Assembly: GCA_024220525.1 (NCBI GenBank)
Contig: JAMYWO010000666.1
Coordinates: forward strand, 1-10,121
Direction: 5' to 3'
DNA: 10,121 nucleotides
DNA from: Cochliopodium minus
Taxonomy: Eukaryota; Discosea; Himatismenida; Cochliopodiidae
In this document: positions 1-10,121 of the stretch, in pieces
Numbering within the stretch: position 1 is the stretch's first letter
Layout of the letters: every line of letters begins with the position of its first letter
Position numbers and translations under genes: made by a program
Notes under the pieces: model-generated
What the model saw: only the letters and a program-made list of their open reading frames with translations
What the model was told of the DNA's origin: nothing
Databases searched by the model: none

Positions 1-179
1 AATAAAAATTAAAAAATAAGATAAATTTCCAAAATTTTAAAAAAATAAATAAAAATCTATTTTGTTTTTAAAAATAAAAAAAAAATGATAAAATATATTA
101 TTCAAAAAAAAATGAAGAAACTTATTTTTTTTATTTTGAATCTCTATTTAAAAAATTTTTATTAAATTTTGTTTGTTAC
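1..179 (-). other. MED16 intron 9 (partial), no other content seen
   Basis: This is almost pure A/T sequence following the GTAACA donor of the last visible MED16 exon. The exon 9 frame would read on to a TAA at 148-150 if the donor were unused. Homology argues for splicing, because MED16 proteins continue well past this point. Confidence 0.6.
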
Positions 180-3100
180 CTTTTTCAATTTCATAATTAA
201 GGAAAGAGGAAAAATATTTTTCCAAATCGACAATTTTCAAAGGAGCGGAGTTTTGGCGGTTGGGATTGACAAACTTTAGCTGATAGTTATTCAAAATGTA
301 GCAGAAAAACAGTTTGGCGTTGGAGTCGCACACTGCAGTGCTGTCTGACGTTAATTTGTACAAACTATTTTTGAATATTTCTATCTTTTTCTTTAAAAAA
401 AAATTTAAAAAAAATTTACAAAAATTTTAAAAAAAAATAAAAATAATTTAAATAAAAAATAATTAAAATAAATTTACAAAAAATTAAAAAATAAAAAATA
501 AAAAATAAAAAATAAAAAATAAAAAATAATTAAAATAAATTAAACAAAAAATTAAAAAAATTGTTTATTATAAAAAATTAAAATAAAATCTTAATAATTG
601 ACTGAATGAATTAAAACACATCCCACATCTAGCATATTAATGTGGGGAATATATTCATTTAAACAAAATAAAATTTAATATAAAAAAAAAATTTGAATTG
701 AAAAAATAAAAATGGAAAAAAAAAAAATAAAAAAATATGAATTAGAAAAATGAATAAATAAATTCAAAAAAAAAAAATGAAAAATTTTAAAAAAAAATTT
801 TTTTTACTTGATATAAACTTTTGGAATTATCGTCAGAGATGGAAAAGTCTTCAACCAACAAACACAAGACACCTCTTAGTAGTTGAGTTCTTTGTTTCAA
901 TTCTATAAAGTTCTGGTAACAGAGAACATCCAAGAAGGATCGTCCTTCGAAAAGGAGCTCCTCTAGTTTTTCTGCTGTTCTGATTATTTTCTTTTCAACT
1001 TTTAAAAAAAATTTAATAAAAAATAAATAAAAATAAAAAATGAAAAATAATAAAAATAAAAATTAAAAATTTTCGAAATTAAAAAATTTTAAAGTTAAAT
1101 ATAAAAATAAAAATTAAATATAAAAATTAAAAATGAAAATGAAAATAAAAATAAAAATAAAATAATAAAATAATTAAAAAAAATTAAAAAAAATTTTCGA
1201 AATAAACAAGTAAAAATAAGCAGACATTATCAAAAAAAAAAATCAGAAATAAAAAATTAATTAAAAAAATCTTGAATAAAAAATTTTAGAAAAAATAATC
1301 ACGTGAAGAAGGAAACAAAATGGGATTTTCAAAACTGTAGACAGAAACTTTCATAGAATGTGACAAAAAAGCAAGACAGAAAAAATTTGGAGAGAAACAC
1401 ATTCCTATTTTAGTTTTGTTGGTGAAAGTTTTGTCAATTGTTTTTTCTTCTGTCGTCGGATCGTCTGAATGTAACTTTTCAAGATCGAAACTAAAAAAAA
1501 TGTTGGTTTTAAAAATTAATTTTAAAAATAAAAAATTTTTAAAAAATAAAGAAATAAATAATAAATATAAAACAAAAAAATAAAAAATAACTCACAAATA
1601 ATATATATAAGTATAATTTAAATATGTATTAAAGAAAAAATAAAATAAAAAAATATAAAATAAAAAAATTCATTATTATTATAAGAAATAAAAAAATATA
1701 AAGAAATAAAAATTAAATGAAAATTAAAAAGAAATGAAATAATTTAAAATTAAAAATGTAAAATAATAATATTTTATAAAAATAATTTGAAAAAATTACT
1801 TTCTTATTTCTGTTCTTCCGTCAAAATAAGACAACACAATCAGAGTATGATCCAACAACATTTTCGTAACAAAATGAGGATTTTCCAAAGGAACCGAATT
1901 TAGTAGAACCCACTCCATAGTGCTAGGTGTTAACCCATTTGGGTTCAAAAATAATTTCAAGATGTTGACCGAAGATTCTACCACTTTATATTTTTCGAGT
2001 ACAAAGTTTTGGTAAAAAGGAAAATTTTCGCTTTTTCCTTTTGATTAAAAAAATTAATAAAAAATATGAAAAACCAAAATGAAAAAATATAAAAAAAAAT
2101 TAAAAAAAATTATAAAAAAAATAAAATTTAAAAGATTTTTCTCATAAAAAAAACCATAAATTAGTAAATAAATTTTTTAATTAATTTCTGGATTAATATT
2201 TATTTTCAATAAAAAATTATGAAATAATAATAAATTCAAATTTTAAATTTAGTCTTTTACCATTGGCTCTGATTAGAAAAAAATAGTGTCCAGTTTCGTC
2301 TTGGTAGAACTTAAAATGGAACACTTCACTTTTGCACTTGTTTTGTTCAATAGAAGAAAGTGACAACTTTGCAAATAAACTCGAAATCAGCTTTTTTTCT
2401 TTAGAATAAAATAAGAAAAAAAATAAAAAAAAAAAAAAAAATCAAAAATCAAAAATAAAAAAATAAAATTAATAATAAAATGAAATTAAAAAAAATTGTT
2501 GAAATAAATTTAAACTTTTTAAGGTAATTATTTAAAATAAATTTTAAAAAACACCTTTGAAATAAACATTTAAATTATAAAAACAGAACAACTGAGTGTT
2601 TTTGTCATACACAGCAAGTTGTATGTTGTTTTGTGTTACGACAAAATTGGATTTAGTGGATTGGTTGTTGAAAAATGGGAGTCGGTGAGAAATGTAGGTC
2701 CAGTCTTTGCCGTTCATGGAGCGACTCACGAAATAGATTGTGCCATCTGTCGATAAAACAAGAAAGTGTATTGTTCCTTTTGGCACAAAATTTATAAACC
2801 TATAAAAGAATAAATATTAAATAAAAAAAACAAAATAATGAAAATAATCTTAAATTATTTTAATTAAATTTGTTTATGCTTTGAACAAAATAGCTTTATT
2901 AAAAAACAATCAAAATTTTTAAATTCTCTTAAAAAAATAAATACAATTCTCGTAAAAAACTAAAATTAAAAATTTTTAAAACATTACAATAATGTTCATT
3001 AATCGAACTTTAGGTATTAAAATTAAATTATTTGTTTTTAAAAAAAAAATGAGAAATTTTCTTAAATTATTTCAAAATGATTGTATTCATAAATCGAAAA

Positions 3101-3965
3101 TAATTGAAGATGTTGATTTTAAAGTAAAAATCTTCTTGAACTAATTTGAAAAGATAAACGAAATAAATTTTTAAAAAAAAACCTTGATTTGGGCCTCAAA
3201 GATCCCAAATTATTTCCTCTTAGATTTTCTCTGTTCAAAGGAGAAACAGTCTGTATAGGAGACAACCAAACAATGCTAGAAATGAGGGAGATGTTGATTT
3301 GCTTCTCGCATTTCCATTCGTTGATCGAGTTGGTCATTTTCCAGATGCATATCTTCTCAATGTTGTCGCTTGAAATCAATGTTGGGATGAATTCTGTTGG
3401 ATGGAATTGAAGATATTTTATTGGATTGTTGTGTGGTGTTTCTATTAGGATATGTTCACATGGATAATTTATATGTAGCACATAGATTGGATTTATCTTT
3501 TCTGGTATGTTATTGTTGCTGATATATTGAAAAAAAATATATTAGTATTCTTCCCTCTTGCTATTTTATCATTTATATGATTCTATCTATATATTATTGA
3601 TTCCAATGTTGTTTTATTATATTGAGATATAACAAATATATTTTTAGAAGCCAACAAATTACTTATCTTGGATAATTATATCGTTATTTTCTCATATAAT
3701 TTTCTTCACTATAAATTTTTTACCTTTTATTGAATATTGAGCTATTTGAACAAAATGCAATCAAATCATTTGGGGACCATGTTATCAAACTTTAATATTT
3801 TCAAAAATACATGAACTTTATTAATATTTTCAAAAATATTTTATGATTGGACTACCTTGTATCTGATTTTTCTATTATCTCTTCCAATAATGAATTCTTT
3901 GTGAATTCATTTTGATTTCTTTGCCAATTTATCGAATCTATCTTTGAAGACCATATTGGAAACAT
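180..3965 (-). CDS. MED16: Mediator complex subunit 16 (MED16), spliced, C-terminus beyond the left edge
   Basis: MED16 is a tail-module subunit of Mediator, the nuclear coactivator linking transcription factors to RNA polymerase II. Nine minus-strand exons join in phase without a stop: 3965-3856, 3789-3724, 3518-3183, 2799-2555, 2398-2261, 2037-1800, 1490-1303, 998-808 and 390-180 (574 residues plus one base). The last donor (GTAACA) leads off-window. Blocks matching MED16 in the correct order are LITWSPNDLIAF (about 38-49), PIYVLHINYP then ICIWKMTNSINEW (115-127, WD40-like), a TDGTIYFVSRSMNGKDW strand pair, ISSLF...FHFKF, LIVLSYFDGRTEI, and VCDSNAKLFFCYILNN (524-539), which resembles animal VCDYHTKLF. 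No single exon would be recognised alone. The ATG at 3965 opens a Trp-containing N-terminus just before the first propeller strand. The divergent neighbour starts 475 bp away. The family assignment comes from remembered motifs and colinearity, not a search. Exon limits are supported by phase, but individual weak donors (GTTTTT, GTGTTT, GTGATT) could shift slightly. Confidence 0.82.
485..526. repeat. (TAAAAAA)6 microsatellite
   Basis: T residues fall at 485, 492, 499, 506, 513, 520 and 527, giving an exact 7-bp period with six perfect units. It lies inside MED16 intron 8. It is a simple low-complexity repeat, not a recognised telomeric unit. Confidence 0.95.
605..659 (-). other. Nested hairpin in MED16 intron 8
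   Basis: Outer arms AATGAAT (605-611) and ATTCATT (653-659) are perfect complements. Inside them CCCACAT (622-628) pairs with ATGTGGG (640-646) around an 11-base loop. The inner stem is the only GC-rich block in several hundred bases of A/T sequence, which makes it stand out. I see no convincing snoRNA C/D or H/ACA boxes, so its function is unknown. It could be a structured intronic RNA, a decayed insertion, or chance. Confidence 0.45.
999..1302 (-). other. MED16 intron 7
   Basis: A 304 nt A/T-only-like intron (donor GTGATT, acceptor AAAG) made of short AAAAT and AAAAAT runs, with imperfect repeats of GAAAAT/AAAAAT around 1130-1165. No coding or RNA gene is seen. Confidence 0.65.
1491..1799 (-). 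other. MED16 intron 6
   Basis: A 309 nt low-complexity intron with donor GTAATT and a classic T-run plus TAG acceptor. Nothing else is seen in it. Confidence 0.7.
2800..3182 (-). other. MED16 intron 3
   Basis: A 383 nt intron with a weak donor (GTTTTT) and a TATAG acceptor. Joining across it in phase gives Ser-Arg-Phe-Ile-Asn-Phe, which matches the MED16 block before the next strand. It is more mixed in base composition than introns 4-8. No other feature is seen. Confidence 0.65.
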
Positions 3966-4440
3966 TTTTTTTATTATATTGAATTTGAATAAAGGGATAA
4001 AAAAAAGAGAGAATTGATTGAAGGTTGATTGTTTCTTATTATTTCAAATCATAGATGTTTTTCAAATAATCGGCTAAATTTTTAATTTAAATTCAAATTT
4101 ATTTTTTGAATGGAATTTTTTTCTTCAACTTCTGGAATGGAAAGAAAGAATTTTAAAGAAAACCATTAATTTAAATTAAATTCATTGGATATAAATAGAA
4201 ATTGAATCTATTATTTATTTTTGCTTTTTATAAAAATATGTTCTAAAAAGATAAATTGAAGATTTTTTTATTATTTCATTAATAATTTCGGGTTAAATAT
4301 CTGAATGATATTCTATGCAGGATGCAGGAACTTAATGGATTTAATTGGTCCATCTTGTTTTTTTTTTAAAGTTGAATTAAAAATAGAAAAAGAGAAAAAT
4401 ATAAAAAAAAAAAAATTAAAATTAAAAATTTGAAAAGAAG
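3966..4440. promoter_or_regulatory. Divergent intergenic region between MED16 and the Lys/Glu-rich gene
   Basis: This 475 bp spacer lies between two genes transcribed away from each other, so it must carry both promoters and 5' untranslated regions. It is AT-rich but less monotonous than the outer introns. Poly-T occurs near 3965-3972 and 4361-4370. A 31-codon plus-strand ORF at 4335-4430 shows no recognisable content. No clear TATA element or factor site can be assigned by eye. Confidence 0.55.
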
Positions 4441-5749
4441 ATGGTAAACAAATCTTTCAAAAAACCTTCTAGATAAAGAATCATTGAAATCAAAATAAGT
4501 CTAACCTTTCTTTCGATAAAAAATATATATATAAAAAAAAAAAATTTTAGCAAGACGATGAAAATAAAATAATTGTGGAAGTAAAAGATAGTGAAGAAAA
4601 TAACCAGAAGATAATAGAACAAGTGATTCAACATCATGAGAGATTAGAATTGGAGGAGAATCTCCAAAGAAATTACGAGGAAGAGGTAAAACAAGAAGGT
4701 GTGGAGGAGAATAAAGAAGATAATCAGGTCGTGTCAACTCAAGAAATTAAACATGAGATAGCAGTTCAAACATCTACATTATTATCCACAGAAATCAAGC
4801 AAGAGATAGTAGCCGAGGTGAAGGAAGAGGCACCAAAAGAGGAGAATAAGGAAATCAAGCAAGATAAAAAGAAAAAGGGAAAGAAGGAGAAGAAAGAGAA
4901 AGGGAAAAAAGGAAAAGGAAAGGAGAGCAAAAAAGAAAAGAAAGACAAGGCAATCAAGAAAGAGAAAAAAGAGAAGAAAGTGAAAAAGGGAAAGAAGGAG
5001 AAAGAAGAGAAAAAGGAGAAGAAAGGCAAAAAAGGAAAAAAGGGAAAGAAAGAGGACAAAAAAGAAAAGAAAGACAAGGAAATCAAGCAAGAGAAAAAAA
5101 ACAAGAAAGAAAAGAAGGAGAAGAAAGAGAAGAAAGGAAAGAAGAATAAAAAAGAAGAGGGGACATCTGTGGAGGAAGTAGATAAGGAGGTGGAGGAAGA
5201 GAAGTTGATCGATGTTGAGGGGGAAATCGAGAAGAAGGAAGAGGAAGTTGCTGTTGAGAAGAAAGAAGATAGTGAGGAGAATAAAGAAAACAAAGTAAAA
5301 AAATTTAACAATAATTCAAATTTATAATCAGAACATAACCTTAAATATTGTTGATGTATAATGATAAAGTATTTATGATAATATTATGATCAATTTACTG
5401 TTGATAATTTCTGAATCTTTTTTAAATTAAGGTTAAAAAAGGAAAGAAGCAAAGAAAGTTGGAGAAGAAGCAGAAAAAGGCAGAGAAGAAGCAAAAGAAG
5501 AAAGAGGAAAAGAAACAGAAGAAGCAACAAAAGAAGCAACAGAAAGAGGAGAAGAAGCAGGAGAAGGAGAAGAAGAGGGAGGAGAAGGAAAAACAGAAGA
5601 AAGAAGAAGAAGTGAAGAAGCAGGAGCAGAAGAAGGTAAAGAAGCAGCAAAAGGTTGAAGCTAAGAAGAAGAGAGTTGAGGAGAAAGAAAAGCAGAAGAG
5701 GGAGAAAAGGGAAAAGAGGGATAGCAAGAATCTCGTCAAGAATGATTGA
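4441..5749 (+). CDS. Lys/Glu-rich (KEKE-type) low-complexity protein, three exons
   Basis: I do not recognise a family. The proposed exons are 4441-4443 (ATG only), 4551-5294 and 5432-5749, giving 354 residues and ending in TGA. The large reading frame has no methionine codon and is closed by TAG at 4548, which is the AG of a TTTTAG acceptor, so the start must be upstream. ATG at 4441 followed at once by GTAAAC fits in phase and gives MQDDENKII. Intron 2 (5295-5431, GTAAAA...TTAAG) joins in phase to a second charged segment; unspliced, the frame would end at 5327. The acidic N-terminal third (Glu, Gln, Val) leads into Lys blocks such as KKGKKGKK. Exon 3 is about 45% Lys with Glu, Gln and Arg, consistent with a single alpha-helix or charged coiled coil. 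No Cys or Trp and a single Tyr suggest disorder. A nuclear or nucleic-acid-associated role is only a guess. Confidence 0.68.
4928..5101 (+). repeat. Internal 129-nt-spaced repeat in the Lys-rich exon
   Basis: The stretch beginning at 4928, encoding KKEKKDKAIKKEKK, recurs at 5057 as KKEKKDKEIKQEKK. About 45 bases are near-identical at an offset of 129 nt (43 codons, frame-preserving). Related IKQ(E/D) units also occur at about 4791 and 4852. It looks like repeat expansion within the gene. Confidence 0.7.
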
Positions 5750-6013
5750 ATCTTTTGATCTTGTGACCGAGTTATATATTATAATAGAAAATGTAGTATA
5801 TATACAATTAAAAGTTTAAATTTTTCTAAAATCGTTATATATTTAAATATTGGCGCATATTTTCATGCATAATACTTTGAATCACTTGATTCAAATGAGT
5901 AAACAATTTCTCAGTTTGAATCTTTTAAATATAGTGAATCACTTTTATTTGAAAAGACCCTGTTTATTTTCTCATATCTTGTTCCCATTATAAAAATTGA
6001 AAAAAAAATTGAA
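5750..6013 (+). promoter_or_regulatory. Spacer upstream of inhibitor-3, with a TGAATC motif cluster
   Basis: These 264 bp separate the TGA of the Lys-rich gene from the ATG of the inhibitor-3 gene, so they hold one 3' end and one promoter. TTTGAATC (5876-5883) and GATTCAAA (5888-5895) form an 8-bp perfect inverted repeat around ACTT. TTTGAATC recurs at 5915-5922, TGAATCACTT recurs at 5935-5944 after 5878-5887, and TTGAATC spans the upstream stop codon near 5747. This is a candidate factor-binding cluster; its role is inferred only from repetition. Confidence 0.4.
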
Positions 6014-6268
6014 ATGGATCCTCAAAATAACAATACTTCAACCATTACTCAAACAATCACCATCCTGAATGAAGAGAATGATAATGCTAATCCTGATCCT
6101 CCAATCATCACTCTCAATCTCAAAATGAAGAAGAAAAAGGGAGTGAAATGGGCCGAAAATGTAGTTGATAATGAGAATCAAAACAAAAAGAAATCAAAGA
6201 AATGTTGCAAATTCCATAAAAAAAGAGGTTTTTGTGAAAGTAGCACAGAAAGCAGTGATACGGAATAA
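6014..6268 (+). CDS. PPP1R11: Protein phosphatase 1 inhibitor-3 (PPP1R11/YPI1 family)
   Basis: This intronless 84-residue protein is a predicted regulatory inhibitor of the PP1 catalytic subunit, a mostly nuclear role in this family. Family signatures appear in order: a Thr-rich start [10 protein letters not shown] (8-17, compare animal TVTETT-type starts), IITLNLK (31-37), the PP1-docking RVxF-type motif KGVKW (42-46), AENVVDNEN (47-55, compare the family's VDNE), a Lys-rich link, a Cys pair (64-65), and [13 protein letters not shown] (72-84), matching the hallmark GESSTES. The upstream sequence is A/T-rich with no acceptor needed, because the N-terminus already aligns to the family start. 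The protein stops right after the SSTES block; animal versions run to about 126 residues, so the basic/Pro-rich tail is absent. AATAAA occurs at 6267, 6272 and 6285. The small size and all motifs in one exon make the call firm. Confidence 0.93.
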   Translation: MDPQNNNTSTITQTITILNEENDNANPDPPIITLNLKMKKKKGVKWAENVVDNENQNKKKSKKCCKFHKKRGFCESSTESSDTE

Positions 6269-6678
6269 TAAAATAAATATCCTCAATAAAAATGAACTTT
6301 TTGAAATGAATAAGAAATGGAAAGGATTCACATGTATATAATATTTATTTTGGAATAATTAAAGAATTTTTTTTTTATTTAACTTCAATATGATCTATAT
6401 TCCAATTGTTATTTCAAAAATTCTCAATATATTTTCAGAGTATCTCATTTTTATATTCAGCTTTCCAAATGTTGACATTTTTTAGAACGAATTTTCAAAT
6501 TTATCTTGATAACAAAAATTTTTGTGTAATATAACCACGTTCAAAAAATTTGATTGATAGTCATCTGAATAAAAAAAAAATTTAAAGGAGAAAAAATTTT
6601 CACAAAAATAAAAATTAAAAAAAAAAAATAGATATACATTTTTGAACACCCATAAAGAAATAATAATTCAAATAGAAA
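6269..6678 (+). promoter_or_regulatory. Spacer upstream of SRP54
   Basis: These 410 bp of AT-rich DNA lie between the inhibitor-3 stop and the SRP54 start. They contain a perfect 14-bp palindrome, ACAAAAATTTTTGT, at 6512-6525, and an A-rich leader just before the ATG. No RNA gene or conserved coding stretch is visible on either strand. The region presumably holds the inhibitor-3 3' end and the SRP54 promoter. Confidence 0.45.
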
Positions 6679-9754
<3,076 letters not shown>

Positions 9755-10121
9755 TGATGATGGACACAAAAAAAAAAGGAAAAGAAAAAGAAAAGTTGAT
9801 TAAAATATGAAATATCCTTCCTAATCATTTTTTTTTTTTGTTTTCTTGGAATTTAATTAAAAATTATTTTTATTTTTGTTTAATTGTATTATTTTTTTTA
9901 ATTCTTTCCATCAATTCTATCTCCAATATCATTTATGAAACAAAAAGAGCAAATTTTCTTGTTTTCATGATAAACATAAGGGGAAATTTTTTTTTCTTTT
10001 TTAATATGTGTTGACCATATTTTTAACACGATAAAAAAAATCATTCATCTCTATATTGGAGATGTAACTTCTAATATACAAATGATATTACATACAGTGT
10101 ATGGTGATTCGCATAATTATG
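9755..10121. other. SRP54 3' flank, no gene seen
   Basis: Poly-T tracts and AT-rich sequence follow the SRP54 stop. ATCTCCAATAT (9919-9929) and its complement ATATTGGAGAT (10053-10063) form an 11-bp inverted repeat about 120 bp apart. The right edge has a minus-strand reading frame of about 16 codons that is too short to call. No polyadenylation signal can be singled out. Confidence 0.4.

Larger units (their letters stand above)
391..807 (-). other. MED16 intron 8, with a 7-bp microsatellite and a hairpin
   Basis: This 417 nt intron lies between exons 8 and 9 (donor GTAAAA, acceptor AAAG). It is nearly all A on the plus strand, so T-rich in the sense transcript. It holds a (TAAAAAA)6 tract at 485-526 and a GC-containing hairpin at 605-659. 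No coding segment is visible. Confidence 0.7.

Noticed and set aside
605-659. C/D box snoRNA in MED16 intron 8
   Set aside because: No proper RTGATGA/CTGA pair is placed next to a terminal stem on the sense strand.
3189-3410. 73-codon plus-strand frame opposite MED16 exon 3
   Set aside because: It is the antisense of an exon with clear WD40-like content on the minus strand, and its own sequence has no recognisable motif.
4335-4430. 31-codon plus-strand ORF starting MDLIGPSC as first exon of the Lys-rich gene
   Set aside because: No convincing donor in the right phase. It becomes poly-Lys from A-rich sequence, and the ATG at 4441 abutting GTAAAC fits better.
4766-5311. Minus-strand frames rich in Ser, Phe and Leu opposite the Lys/Glu-rich exons, and similar Leu/Phe frames at 5390-5739
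   Set aside because: They are complements of purine-only Lys/Glu codons (AAG/GAG read backwards as CTT/CTC). They have no splice signals or homology, and the plus frame is the one that splices in phase.
10070-10121. Possible 3' end of a minus-strand gene entering from the right edge
   Set aside because: Only about 16 open codons before a stop and no recognisable residues; not enough to support a call.

Overview
This is a eukaryotic nuclear window, very AT-rich and intron-dense, with standard stop codons (TAA and TGA both end genes). Four protein genes can be reconstructed by joining exons at GT...AG boundaries in consistent reading phase. The organism looks like an AT-rich unicellular protist, possibly an amoeba-type lineage. 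The grounds are the very low GC in introns and spacers, the short introns (66 to 454 nt), the compact spacing and the divergent but clearly eukaryotic proteins. I cannot name the species. Nothing here is bacterial or viral.

Layout: positions 1-3965 hold a minus-strand gene of at least nine exons whose joined product matches Mediator subunit MED16 (N-terminal beta-propeller half onward; the C-terminus lies beyond the left edge). A 475 bp spacer (3966-4440) separates it from a divergently transcribed plus-strand gene (4441-5749) for a methionine-poor, extremely Lys/Glu-rich protein of 354 residues, whose start codon sits directly against an intron. Next on the plus strand come a small intronless gene (6014-6268) for protein phosphatase 1 inhibitor-3 (PPP1R11/YPI1 family) and an eight-exon gene (6679-9754) for the signal recognition particle GTPase SRP54, complete at 485 residues. 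The last 367 bp hold no gene I can support.

The four genes do not form a pathway. MED16 acts in RNA polymerase II transcription, inhibitor-3 controls PP1, SRP54 targets nascent secretory proteins to the ER, and the Lys/Glu-rich protein has no assignable role. They look like ordinary compact neighbours.

The most interesting signals concern gene architecture. All 18 inferred 5' splice sites lack G at intron position +5, and about half of the acceptors end in AAG rather than CAG or TAG. An 88 bp fold-back element flanked by TA lies in SRP54 intron 4 and looks like a Tc1/mariner-type MITE. SRP54 switches abruptly in Leu codon use between its 5' and 3' halves. I see no sign of a novel multi-gene system.
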